Translations under genes and position numbers: made by a program
The notes under the pieces: generated by a model
The model's input: the letters and a program-made list of their open reading frames with translations, nothing else
Told to the model about the DNA's origin: nothing
The model's database searches: none
Part shown: in pieces, positions 11,201-19,704 of the stretch
Numbering within the stretch: position 1 is the stretch's first letter
Layout of the letters: every line of letters starts with the position of its first letter
Virus record (IMG/VR): IMGVR_UViG_3300042945_001831
Location: 17,458-81,457 of that record
Reading direction: 5' to 3' (one strand)
DNA from: a virus
DNA: 64,000 bases

Positions 11201-14200
11201 CAAAATAATGAATCATCTGGAACAGTTGAATCTGTAAATAGTTATAATTCATTAAATTATTCTAAAGAAATACCATCAGTATTGGGTGTACGAGCATCCG
11301 ACTATATTGATTTTAGACCAAAAGTTTTACCATATTCTACAACTAGTACACTATCGCCATTTTCATTCTCAAGTAGAAATTTTTCAGGATCTTCTTCTGA
11401 AACAATTGTTTCTAATGAAACAATTGTTGTAGATTATTCGTATTATCTTGGAAGACTGGATAGATTATATCTAACTAAAGATGGATTATTTGAAATAAAA
11501 AAAGGAGAACCATCAGAAAATCCAAAACTTCCTATTCCAAATAATGAAGGATTTGAAGTTGCAACAATTTCAATGAATCCTTATATGATTAATGCTACTA
11601 ATGATTGTTCAATAAAAACTATACCTCATAAGAGGTATACGATGAATGATATTGGGAATCTTGAGACAAGAATCAAAACATTAGAAGATTATACAACTCT
11701 TTCTTTACTTGAAACTGATACAAAAAATCTATCAATAAAAGATCCAAACACTGGACTTGATAAATTTAAATCAGGATTTTTTGTAGATACTTTTAGAAAT
11801 CACGAATCTCATAATTTGACTGGTGATTCTAAATTTGATATTGATATAGAAAATGGAGAATGCAGACCAAGATCAACAGAAAGAAATGTCTCTTTAATTT
11901 TTGAAACAAAATCGTCTTTAGCAAATCCAACAAATTCTGACTATCGTTGGATTGAAGATTTCGAATCTAACAATATTACAAGAAATGGTGTAGGTTTAAC
12001 TTTAAAATATACTGAAGTTCCATTTATTGTACAAGATCTTGCAAGTAGAACAGAAAATATAAATCCTTTCCATATAGCATTATATGCTGGAGCAATTGAA
12101 CTTACTCCAATATCTGATTTCTGGATTGAAGAAGTTATGCTGGAAACTCCAGATGTAATAAAAATTGATTCCGCTTTTGGTGCTGTTGCAGAATTGCTCG
12201 GAGTAGAGGATAGAGAAAACGGTGGAATGTCTGCAAGTTATTGGAATTCTCACGAAACAACTTGGACTGGAAAAGAATTAATTAAAGAAGAATTAGTTAG
12301 TAGTGATGTGATTAGTTCTTCTAGTGTTGTTGATGCACAACGTAGAAATCAAGTTCCACTTAGAAGAGACGTAACTACTACTACTAATGTACTTTCTAAT
12401 GATTATTTACAAACAATACAGCAAACAGGAATAAACAAAACTTTTGGTTTGCAACTAACTGCAGGTGAAGAAAAAATAAGTCTTGGAAATAGAGTTATTG
12501 GAGTTGATGTTTTATATAATTGTCGTTCTAGAAACATTGAAGTAGTTGGAAATAAATTAAAACCAAATACAAGATATTATGTCTTTTTTGAGAATACAGA
12601 TGTAACAGAATATTGCACTCCAAAACTTTTACCAATTACGATGAGAAGAGGGACATTTGCAACTTCTGATATTGTAAGAACTTCAATATCATCACAATCA
12701 GTTGGAAATCCTCAAATCAAATTTAGAGTTGCACAACTAAATCACAAATTTGGTGATTTTAAATCACCAACTGTAACTTACAGTACGGATCCATATACAT
12801 CATCTCCTTTGGGATCATCATATTCCAGCACTAGCACGATTGTAAATCTTGATACTGGAGATTTGGCACTTCTTGTGGATCCATCACGTTCTGGATGGGT
12901 TAGAAAAGGTTCTGTGATAGCAAATGAATCTGGAACTGCTGAAGCAGTTGTTAATGAATTGAGTTTAAGGAGCGATGAAAAAGGAACTCTTATTTTCTCG
13001 TTGTTTATTCCAGATCCAAAAATTCCAAGCAATCCCAAATTTACCACTGGACAGAATACAATTAGAATTACTACAAGTCCAACAAATGCAAACAATTTAG
13101 ACCCAGGTGAAAGTTCTGCACAAACTACTTACTTTGCTACTGGTTATGCACAAAATACTCAAGAACAAACACTTTCAATCAAAACTCCAGAAATTGAAAG
13201 AAAACAAATTGGTTCCGATCAACCAATTACACAAATAACACAAAGTCTTGATGAAAACAGAATTGAAACTAGAACAAATGTTTCTGATACTGGTTGGTAT
13301 GACCCTCTTGCTCAATCTTTCTTAATTGAAAGAGACAAGTATCAAGATGGAGTATTTGTTACTGGTGGAGAAGTTTACTTTAAAACAAAAGATGAAGTTT
13401 CTCCAGTTACAATCCAAATTAGAACTATGAGAGATGGTTCTCCAACTGGAGTAATCGTTCCATTTGGAGAAACTCAAGTAGATCCAAAAGATATTCCACT
13501 TTCCACAGATGGAAGTGCTCCAACTATATTTAAATTTTCAACTCCGGTATATTTGCAATCTGGATATGAATATGCACTTGTTTTAGTATCATCTACTAGC
13601 AAATACTTAACGTTTACATCTAGAGTTGGTGAGGAAGATTTAATTCTTGGGTCAATAAGCAATAAGCAACCATATATGGGTTCATTGTTTAAATCACAAA
13701 ACGGATCAACTTGGGATCCAAGTCAATTTGAAGATTTGAAATTCAAGCTCTTTAAGGCAAAGTTTGTAACAAACACTCCATCTAGTTTCATATTTTACAA
13801 TTCTGATCTTCCAAAAGGTAAGATTTTAAAAGAAAATCCAGCAACTTCATATTCTAAGAGACAATATGTTTCAATTGCAAATACAACTATTTCATTTGCT
13901 CAAGGAAATAGTTTAACACAAACTTCATCTTATGGTAATATTTTTGATTATGGTGGTCCAGTCGGATTAGGAACAAGTTCTTTAGTTGTATCTTCTTCTG
14001 GAATTGGATTAACTAATGGAACTTTTACTGGAATTGGATTTAGTGCATTGACTGGGTATGGAAGTTCTTGTGTTGCAACAGTCACTGTATCTAATGGTGC
14101 TATAAGTAATTTAAATGTAACAAGTGGTGGAAATGGATATAGATCTGGTGATTTGATTTTGGTAAATCAATTAGGAAACACTGGAACTGGCGTAAGAGCA

Positions 14201-15589
14201 ACAGTTGGAATTGTTTCTACTACAAACTTGTTGGTTATTGATGATGTAAATGGATCATTCAATACATTAGATTCTTTGACATATTACAATTCAACTGGTT
14301 CATCATTTGGACTTGCTGCTCCAACTTCTATCAATGATGATCCAATCAGAGATGGATATACATTATTGTTTGATCACAAAAATCACGGAATGCATTCAAG
14401 TTCAAATAAATTAGAAGTAATTAATTTCAATAGTGATTTGTCACCAACAATTCTTTCTTCATCTATTTTGGATACATCAACAACAATAACTGTAAGCAAT
14501 CCTGGAATATTAACTTCATTTGAAGGATCTGCCATAGGTGTTGCTAATACTGGATATTTGCTAATTGATAATGAAATAATTTCTTATAATTCTATTTCTG
14601 GAAATAATATTACAATTACTGAAAGGGGAATTGATAATAGTTTAAAAACAACTCATGCTATAAATTCATTGGTATATACTTATCAATTTAACTCTATTTC
14701 ATTAAGAAAAATCAATAAAACACACAATATTGATTCAAGAGAAAAAACATTTGATAGTTACTATTTAAAATTATCAGATACATCAAAATCATTTAAAACA
14801 ACCAAATCTGGCGGTGGAAAAAATCTTGAAGTTTCTCAAAATGTTCCATTTGAAGTTATTTCTCCAAGAATTAATTCAATAACACCTTCAGGAACAAATA
14901 TTACAGCAAGAATTAAAACAATTTCAGGAACAAGTATTAGTGGAAATGAATCATCATTTGCAGATCAAGGATATGAGAATGTTTCTTTAAATAAATTGAA
15001 TTATCTTAATAGTCCAAGAATTGTGGCATCGAAAGTAAATGAGTATAATTTACTTTCAAATGAAAAGTCATTTGCACTTGAAATGACTTTATCTACAACT
15101 AAAGAAGATGTATCGCCATTTATTGATTTGAATACTGCAAATATTATCGCAATTAGCAACTTGGTTGATGATAAAGTTGAAAACTTTGAGACTGATAATA
15201 GATGTAAAATTCCAGGAAGTGATCCAAATTCTGGAATATATGAAACTAAAAAAATATCTTTGGAGTTCCCAGCAAACTCACTTTATGTTCAATTTGATGG
15301 ACATAAATTTGCTGGAGCAGATATTCGAGTTATGTATAAACTTTATAGAAATGATAATTCAGATTTTCAACAAATTTATACTCCATTTAATACTGATGGA
15401 TCACCAGACAAAACAGTAAATTCAAATAACAATTTAAATCAATTTAGTGAATATAAATTTACTGCAGAAAATCTACCACAATTTAATGGATTTATGATTA
15501 AGGTTATTATGACCTCTAATGATCAATCAAAACCACCTAGAATTAAAAACTTTAGGTCAATTGCTCTTCGTTCATATGCAGCAGAATGA
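8300..15589 (+). CDS. Giant DUF4815-type baseplate/tail structural protein
   Basis: 2429 residues. The N-terminal block (ISPYFDDFDENKNYKKVLF, then PGFPIQSRELNTLQSILQNQ) is the hallmark of DUF4815 structural proteins found in cyanophages just after gp8. A DPLAQSFLIER segment near nt 13300 and the C-terminal region (FNGFMIKVIMTSNDQSKPPRI near nt 15490) are also typical of this family. The middle is beta-rich with ID-x-E...RG...H (about nt 14560-14690) and GxGY modules. It occupies the T4 gene 9-12 position, so a role in the outer baseplate or fibre attachment is inferred. The stop codon overlaps the next start (ATGA). Exact equivalence to T4 gp10 is not established. Confidence 0.75.
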   Translation: MAQNTNLNISPYFDDFDENKNYKKVLFKPGFPIQSRELNTLQSILQNQTEKFGQYFFKEGSVVIPGATFYDDRYFAVRIDPYFLNIPVKEYTSILSSEEIEIKGETSGVTATVVNRITDTESIDGFDTLYVKYKSSGTDPNVKTFIDGENLITLSDINYSLTKISTNSSFAKCINSNATKIGSSASINDGVYFIRGYFVKVQKETIILDQYSNAPSYRIGLLINEQIISASSENQDLFDNAQGFPNESAPGADRFKISASLHKKELTDLNDQNFVELIRVNQGILQKFVNKTELNIFKEELARRTFEESGDYYVSPFAIDVRESLNDRISNRGVYYENQLTQNGNTPSDDIFVLQVSPGKAYVRGYDIDKLSTSSIDLVKPRTTKSKQNVSLPIKIGNLVRTNNVYGSPKIGFSTTYTINLLNQRLDSNRTIGSATTIGIARVYDFNQRFVSGISTTEYDLRLFDIQTYTSVTIGLGITASADSHIKGQYSGATGFLKNSIANETSLTIYDTKGNFSINEPIIVNGINVGRNLTSIVDYNFTDVKSVYGAVGVSTFASDLVLGQKAKVFTETSQFTITPGTTGISTVTSPSVSDFRSLVKIGDIVQYSRPGFSTITYNRVSNVSATKLTVVGVSTVIGVCEGNLPSSGSDLTVTDFDVVIPSLEDASNPGYTIDIQNRYVSSINLLDSTYIARKQILKNITASTYTFYLSDLGDNNIYFEPFKEDNYILTWETGQKEVLTSAQVSFSSNLRELTISGLSRTGNATLSCTVKRTTLSSKEKTLVRCNELIINRSKYSGSGIGSTTFNDGLTYNSVYGTRVQDDEISLNYPDIYRILGVFESNDSNNPTLPALTVSSQSDSFVNNVKIGEQLIGNSSGALARVVYVDGSNQIRFVYENEKTFEIEEIITFKTSSIVATISILIVGDRNIIRNYQFDDGYRLEYADYGRIIRNSGIAEPTKKLSIIFDYYQNNESSGTVESVNSYNSLNYSKEIPSVLGVRASDYIDFRPKVLPYSTTSTLSPFSFSSRNFSGSSSETIVSNETIVVDYSYYLGRLDRLYLTKDGLFEIKKGEPSENPKLPIPNNEGFEVATISMNPYMINATNDCSIKTIPHKRYTMNDIGNLETRIKTLEDYTTLSLLETDTKNLSIKDPNTGLDKFKSGFFVDTFRNHESHNLTGDSKFDIDIENGECRPRSTERNVSLIFETKSSLANPTNSDYRWIEDFESNNITRNGVGLTLKYTEVPFIVQDLASRTENINPFHIALYAGAIELTPISDFWIEEVMLETPDVIKIDSAFGAVAELLGVEDRENGGMSASYWNSHETTWTGKELIKEELVSSDVISSSSVVDAQRRNQVPLRRDVTTTTNVLSNDYLQTIQQTGINKTFGLQLTAGEEKISLGNRVIGVDVLYNCRSRNIEVVGNKLKPNTRYYVFFENTDVTEYCTPKLLPITMRRGTFATSDIVRTSISSQSVGNPQIKFRVAQLNHKFGDFKSPTVTYSTDPYTSSPLGSSYSSTSTIVNLDTGDLALLVDPSRSGWVRKGSVIANESGTAEAVVNELSLRSDEKGTLIFSLFIPDPKIPSNPKFTTGQNTIRITTSPTNANNLDPGESSAQTTYFATGYAQNTQEQTLSIKTPEIERKQIGSDQPITQITQSLDENRIETRTNVSDTGWYDPLAQSFLIERDKYQDGVFVTGGEVYFKTKDEVSPVTIQIRTMRDGSPTGVIVPFGETQVDPKDIPLSTDGSAPTIFKFSTPVYLQSGYEYALVLVSSTSKYLTFTSRVGEEDLILGSISNKQPYMGSLFKSQNGSTWDPSQFEDLKFKLFKAKFVTNTPSSFIFYNSDLPKGKILKENPATSYSKRQYVSIANTTISFAQGNSLTQTSSYGNIFDYGGPVGLGTSSLVVSSSGIGLTNGTFTGIGFSALTGYGSSCVATVTVSNGAISNLNVTSGGNGYRSGDLILVNQLGNTGTGVRATVGIVSTTNLLVIDDVNGSFNTLDSLTYYNSTGSSFGLAAPTSINDDPIRDGYTLLFDHKNHGMHSSSNKLEVINFNSDLSPTILSSSILDTSTTITVSNPGILTSFEGSAIGVANTGYLLIDNEIISYNSISGNNITITERGIDNSLKTTHAINSLVYTYQFNSISLRKINKTHNIDSREKTFDSYYLKLSDTSKSFKTTKSGGGKNLEVSQNVPFEVISPRINSITPSGTNITARIKTISGTSISGNESSFADQGYENVSLNKLNYLNSPRIVASKVNEYNLLSNEKSFALEMTLSTTKEDVSPFIDLNTANIIAISNLVDDKVENFETDNRCKIPGSDPNSGIYETKKISLEFPANSLYVQFDGHKFAGADIRVMYKLYRNDNSDFQQIYTPFNTDGSPDKTVNSNNNLNQFSEYKFTAENLPQFNGFMIKVIMTSNDQSKPPRIKNFRSIALRSYAAE

Positions 15590-15810
15590 ATAATTATTTA
15601 ATAGTAGAAACTGATAGAAATTTAATTAGAGATTTAGATTCTAATGCAATTGTAAATAAAAACAAAAATGAATATGATCAATTTTTAAAAATATCAGAAC
15701 AAAAATATAAAGAAAAAAAAGAATTTGAAGATTTAAAAAATGAAGTCAATTTAATAAAAAGTGATTTAAGTGAAATTAAATCACTTTTAACTTTTATTGT
15801 GAATAAATGA
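15586..15810 (+). CDS. Small charged coiled-coil protein, cyanophage conserved
   Basis: 74 residues, translationally coupled to the upstream structural gene by an ATGA overlap. The sequence is Lys/Glu/Asp-rich: a front part (DRNLIRDLDSNAIVNKNKNEY) and then a heptad-like stretch (about residues 38-70) predicted to form a coiled coil (KKEFEDLKNEVNLIKSDLSE). Similar small proteins sit at this place in many cyanophage genomes. The function is unknown. Its position in the baseplate block suggests a structural or assembly-helper protein. No catalytic motif, signal peptide or membrane segment is present. Confidence 0.65.
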   Translation: MNNYLIVETDRNLIRDLDSNAIVNKNKNEYDQFLKISEQKYKEKKEFEDLKNEVNLIKSDLSEIKSLLTFIVNK

Positions 15811-15812
15811 CT

Positions 15813-15820
15813 TATAAATA
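15813..15820 (+). promoter_or_regulatory. T4-type late promoter
   Basis: Exact TATAAATA in the 39-base gap before the gene at 15850. Transcription would start about 6 bases downstream and cover the fibre-region small genes and the neck genes. Confidence 0.65.
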
Positions 15821-15849
15821 ACTTAGAAAGATTTTAATTTAATGTAATA

Positions 15850-16188
15850 ATGTCTGCATATGTTAGTAACATAATTATTGATGCTGGAAGTGACTTTTCT
15901 CAAACTTTTTATCTTGAGCAATCTACAAATTCACCATTAAATTTATCTGGGTATACTGGAGCATCTTTAATAAAAAAGCACCCAGCAGCATTAAAAACTA
16001 TTGCAGCATTTGTAGTTTCATTTCCAAATAGAATCAATGGAGAAATTGTATTATCTTTGGGATCGACTATTACTTCCACGTTAAAACCTGGAAGATATTG
16101 TTATGATGTATTATTGAATAGTGGTACTAATGTTAAAACCAGAGTAATTGAAGGAAGTGCTATTGTTACTGCTGGAATTACTACTTAA
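15850..16188 (+). CDS. Small beta-rich virion protein, baseplate/fibre region
   Basis: 112 residues beginning SAYVSNIIIDAGSDFSQTF. It has a beta-sandwich-like layout: an N-terminal F-x-QTFYLEQ strand, a YTGASLIKKHP loop, an INGEIVLSLGS strand and a LKPGRYCYDVLL hairpin. This resembles the small domain that opens many phage baseplate upper or receptor-binding proteins, but the link is by pattern only. It follows its own late promoter and is 5 bases from the next fibre-like gene. A structural role is likely; a specific partner cannot be named. Confidence 0.6.
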   Translation: MSAYVSNIIIDAGSDFSQTFYLEQSTNSPLNLSGYTGASLIKKHPAALKTIAAFVVSFPNRINGEIVLSLGSTITSTLKPGRYCYDVLLNSGTNVKTRVIEGSAIVTAGITT

Positions 16189-16193
16189 CAAAA

Positions 16194-17213
16194 ATGTCAG
16201 ATATCAAAGTAAGAGTTGGATCACAAAATGCAATAAAAGTTATATCTACAGTTTCCGGAAAAACTGAAGGACGATTTCCCGGAGATTTAGTAGTAGAAGG
16301 AAATACATTTTTGGGAAATGATTCCAATGATGTATTATCTGTTATTGGAATTGCAACATTCGTTGGAAATATTACTCAAACAGGAACATTTACAAATTTT
16401 GGTGGGGCAATAATTGATGAAATTAGCATTTTTTCAAATGTAATTTCAACAAAATCTGGCACTGGAAATGTACTTTATATTGATCCATATCCAGATGGTT
16501 TGAGTAATGAAGGAAAAGTTGTAATTAAAGGTGATTTGCAAGTTGATGGAACTACAACCACAGTTAATTCAAGCATAATAAGCACAAACGAAACTATTTT
16601 AAATCTTGGTGATATTACAAGTATTAGAACTGTTATTTCTCCAGTCTCTTCTGGTGTAAGTACAATTTCATTGGATTCTATCATAGGTATTAATACTGGT
16701 GATATTATTTCTGGTTCAAATAGTCTTCCAATTTCATCTACAGACAGAACAATTGTTGGATATAATCCAACAACAAAAGTTATTACCATACAGGGATCTA
16801 CATTTTCAAGTATTTCTACCACAACCCAATTAACTATACAGCATTTTTATGACACAAATACAGATAGAGGTATTTCATTCGAATACAATACATCATCTGG
16901 TGTCGAAAATTATAAAAAAGGATTTTTTGGATTTAAAGATAATAGCGGTTACTTTACTTTTATTCCAGATGCTACATTTACAAATAGTGTAGTAACTGGA
17001 ACTAAAGGAACATTAGATATTGGTGCAATTTATTTAAATTTTGCATCTTCTGGTATTAGTACTAGAGGAGTATCTTATTTTGATTCATTTGGAAAATTAG
17101 TAAGTACAAATTCGCCAGAAATTGGATATGCAAGAACATCTAATTATATTCTAACCACAAATGATTCAAATGTTCCTGTTTGGACTAATATATTAGATGG
17201 AGGATCTTTTTGA
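16194..17213 (+). CDS. Fibre- or whisker-like structural protein
   Basis: 339 residues, beta-rich, no recognised enzyme motif. The segment GDLQVDGTTTTVNSS (about residues 117-131) is a recurrent element of phage tail-fibre and cyanophage structural proteins. The protein continues with IISTNETILNLGDI and Ser/Thr/Gly-rich strands. It lies between baseplate proteins and the neck genes 13/14, where T4 has wac (fibritin) and gene 12, so a whisker or short-fibre role is plausible from position. No chaperone-like C-terminal domain is recognised. The start follows the previous stop by 5 bases. Confidence 0.6.
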   Translation: MSDIKVRVGSQNAIKVISTVSGKTEGRFPGDLVVEGNTFLGNDSNDVLSVIGIATFVGNITQTGTFTNFGGAIIDEISIFSNVISTKSGTGNVLYIDPYPDGLSNEGKVVIKGDLQVDGTTTTVNSSIISTNETILNLGDITSIRTVISPVSSGVSTISLDSIIGINTGDIISGSNSLPISSTDRTIVGYNPTTKVITIQGSTFSSISTTTQLTIQHFYDTNTDRGISFEYNTSSGVENYKKGFFGFKDNSGYFTFIPDATFTNSVVTGTKGTLDIGAIYLNFASSGISTRGVSYFDSFGKLVSTNSPEIGYARTSNYILTTNDSNVPVWTNILDGGSF

Positions 17214-17214
17214 T

Positions 17215-17442
17215 ATGGATAGTCAAGTTGATGTCAATATTTTAATTAATGTGTACAATCAAAAAATATCTTCATTGATAAATCAAAATATTTTATTAGA
17301 AGCAAAAATTAAATCAAATTTAAAAGACTACGAAGAAGAAAAAAACACTCTTCTTATAAAAAATCTTGAACTGCAAAAAAAATATGATGAATTGAATAAA
17401 TCAAAGCAAAAAAATCAAAATGATCAAGATAAATACGAATAG
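17215..17442 (+). CDS. Small coiled-coil protein upstream of neck genes
   Basis: 75 residues if started at the ATG at 17215, which has a good ribosome binding site (GGAGGA, 17199-17204) 10 bases upstream. An in-frame ATG at 17197 exists but lies inside the previous gene and would place that purine tract within the coding region. The protein is almost entirely helical and charged (INQNILLEAKIKSNLKDYEE, then KNLELQKKYDELNKSKQKN) and is predicted to be a coiled coil. The function is unknown. Neighbours are a fibre-like protein and gp13, so a structural or assembly role is likely. Confidence 0.6.
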   Translation: MDSQVDVNILINVYNQKISSLINQNILLEAKIKSNLKDYEEEKNTLLIKNLELQKKYDELNKSKQKNQNDQDKYE

Positions 17443-17456
17443 GCGGAAATTTAAAA

Positions 17457-18272
17457 ATGTCTCAACCATCATCTCGTCAAGGTTTAATCGATTACTGCTT
17501 GAGAAAGCTTGGTTATCCAGTTTTAGAAATTAATGTTGATGATGATCAAATAGATGATTTAGTTGATGATGCCATTCAATACTACAATGAGAGGCATTAT
17601 GATGGAATTGAAAGGGTTTATTTAAAACACAAATTAGATAAAGATCAAGTAAATACATTAAGAACCGGGGTTACAACTTCAACTGCATCATCAAATGTTG
17701 GAGTAACTACAGTATCATACACAGAAACAAATAATTTTTTACAACTTCCAGATTATGTTATTGGAGTCAACAACGTATTTAAAGTTGATTCTAGTACTAT
17801 TTCTAGTGGATTATTCAATATTAAGTATCAAATATTTTTAAATGATTTATATTATTATGGAGCATTAGATCTTTTAAATTATTCAATGACAAAAACTTAT
17901 TTGGAAGATTTGAGTAGACTTCTAACACCAGATGTTCAAATAAGATTTAATAAAAAAAATCATAGGTTATATATGGATATTGATTGGGCACAAATGAGTG
18001 ATACAAATTATTTAATATTTGATTGCTACAGAATGATAAATCCATCAGACACGCCAAAAGTATATAATGATTTTTGGTTAAAAAAATATTTGACATCTTT
18101 AATTAAAAGACAATGGGGTCAAAATATGATTAAATTCCAAGGAGTTATGCTTCCTGGTGGTGTTCAACTAAATGGTAGACAAATTTATGATGATGCAGTT
18201 GCAGAAATAGATGAAATTGAGAAGCAACTTAAGTACGAATACGAATTGCCCCCAATGGATATGATCGGATAA
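17457..18272 (+). CDS. 13: Neck protein gp13
   Basis: Head-completion/neck protein that, with gp14, closes the filled capsid and joins it to the tail. The N-terminus (QGLIDYCLRKLGYPVLEINV, then DDDQIDDLVDDAIQYYNERHYDG) is the characteristic gp13 block of cyanophages. The internal WAQMSDTNYLIFDCYRMINP and KKYLTSLIKRQWGQNMIKFQ regions are also conserved. The length of 271 residues is close to T4 gp13 (309). GGCGGA at 17442-17447 serves as a plausible ribosome binding site. The gene is followed 4 bases later by gp14, as in T4. Confidence 0.88.
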   Translation: MSQPSSRQGLIDYCLRKLGYPVLEINVDDDQIDDLVDDAIQYYNERHYDGIERVYLKHKLDKDQVNTLRTGVTTSTASSNVGVTTVSYTETNNFLQLPDYVIGVNNVFKVDSSTISSGLFNIKYQIFLNDLYYYGALDLLNYSMTKTYLEDLSRLLTPDVQIRFNKKNHRLYMDIDWAQMSDTNYLIFDCYRMINPSDTPKVYNDFWLKKYLTSLIKRQWGQNMIKFQGVMLPGGVQLNGRQIYDDAVAEIDEIEKQLKYEYELPPMDMIG

Positions 18273-18276
18273 TATT

Positions 18277-19674
18277 ATGTCACCACTTAATCCATTTTTT
18301 TTACAAGGTTCTGCAAGTGAACAAAGACTGGTTCAAGATTTAATTAATGAACAATTGAGAATGTATGGGCAAGATGTAGTATATCTTCCTAGAAAAATTA
18401 TTAATAAAAAAACTGTCATTAAAGAAGTAGTTGCATCAAAATTTGATGATTCTTTTAGAATTGAAGCATATTTGATGAATTATCAAGGATTTGGCGGTCA
18501 AGGAGATATATTATCAAAATTCGGAGTTCAAACTACAGATCAACTTACTTTAATAATATCAAAAGAAAGATATGAAGATTTCATATCTCCATTTTTAACT
18601 GGAGATGAACAAATAGAATTAACAACAAGACCAGAAGAAGGAGATTTGATATATTTACCATTAGATAATACAATTTTTGAAATTAAATATGTAGAAGGAA
18701 AAGCACCATTCTATCAGTTGAATAATTTGTATGTTTATGAATTGAGATGTGAAGTATTTGACTATGCATCTGACGATATTATTGATACTTCTATATCTGA
18801 AGTTGATGAATCCGTAGAAAATTTTGGATATATAACAACAATCAATATGGTTGGTGCTTCTGCAACTTCAGCATCAGCATCTGTAAGTTTATCCAATATT
18901 ACTGGAAAATCAGTTTCGAGTATAGATCTAATTAATGATGGAACTGGATATTTGTCCACCCCTATTGTTTCAATTTCAACTTCACCAAATGGTATTTCAG
19001 CAACAGCAGTTGCAATTATGACGTATCGTTCTGGACAAACTGGAAATTCTATTGATAAGATTTTAATAATCAACCCAGGATATGGATATACAATTGAACC
19101 AACAGTAACAATAAAATCAAATTCTGGTTCTGGAGCAATTGCAAGTGCAATTATTTCTAGTGGTTCACTTTCAAGTATTAGCATAATTAATACTGGATTT
19201 GAATATTCATCAGCACCAATAGTTTCAATTTCTACTGCTCCTCATGGTGGAACAAATGCCTCTGCAGTATCAACTATAAATTCAGATGGAGAAGTTACTT
19301 CCATAAGATACATCAATGCTGGTGCTGGATATACAATAGCACCAAATATCACATTCACATCACCTTCTGATAGTTCATTTGGAAATTATAAATTTAATGA
19401 AAATGTGAGGGGAGTTTCCACAGGAACAACTGCTTATGTATCTAAATGGGATTCTGTCAATAGAAAACTTGAAGTTAAAGTTACTAATGGAACATTTGCA
19501 GTTGGAGAAACTATTGTTGGTCTGGGAACAACTAATGGTTATAGTGCAAGTTATAAAGTTTTATCAATAGAAAGAGATGATTTGTATGATACATATGCAG
19601 AAAATATTCCTATAGAAAATGAAGCGGATAATATTCTCGATTTCAGCGAAAGAAACCCCTTTGGAGATTATTAA
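18277..19674 (+). CDS. 14: Neck protein gp14 with inserted GxGY beta-repeat region
   Basis: Neck protein that works with gp13. The N-terminal part (NPFFLQGSASEQRLVQDLIN, then YGQDVVYLPRKIINKKTVIKE and QGDILSKFGVQTTDQLTLII) is the gp14 family core. At 465 residues it is much longer than T4 gp14 (256). The excess lies roughly in residues 190-400: four beta repeats of the type I-x-N-x-GxGY-x-x-x-P-x-V-x-I (near residues 213, 259, 298, 341), then a TTAYVSKWDS...GxFxVGExIxG module. The core resumes in the C-terminal tail (NEADNILDFSERNPFGDY). The decorated insert probably projects from the neck. Confidence 0.85.
   Translation: MSPLNPFFLQGSASEQRLVQDLINEQLRMYGQDVVYLPRKIINKKTVIKEVVASKFDDSFRIEAYLMNYQGFGGQGDILSKFGVQTTDQLTLIISKERYEDFISPFLTGDEQIELTTRPEEGDLIYLPLDNTIFEIKYVEGKAPFYQLNNLYVYELRCEVFDYASDDIIDTSISEVDESVENFGYITTINMVGASATSASASVSLSNITGKSVSSIDLINDGTGYLSTPIVSISTSPNGISATAVAIMTYRSGQTGNSIDKILIINPGYGYTIEPTVTIKSNSGSGAIASAIISSGSLSSISIINTGFEYSSAPIVSISTAPHGGTNASAVSTINSDGEVTSIRYINAGAGYTIAPNITFTSPSDSSFGNYKFNENVRGVSTGTTAYVSKWDSVNRKLEVKVTNGTFAVGETIVGLGTTNGYSASYKVLSIERDDLYDTYAENIPIENEADNILDFSERNPFGDY
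18913..19360 (+). repeat. Four tandem GxGY beta repeats inside gp14
   Basis: Coding repeats of about 40-45 residues. Their cores read NDGTGYLSTPIVSIS, NPGYGYTIEPTVTIK, NTGFEYSSAPIVSIS and NAGAGYTIAPNITFT. The same motif family recurs in the large baseplate proteins at 1-6702 and 8300-15589 and in gp8. Confidence 0.75.
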
Positions 19675-19704
19675 ATCTAAATAATTAATAAAACTTTTAA
19701 TATT

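Noticed and set aside
8300-15589. Assignment of the DUF4815 protein as T4 gp10
   Set aside because: Position fits the gene 9-12 region, but no clear gp10 sequence blocks were recognised, so only the DUF and a structural role are given.
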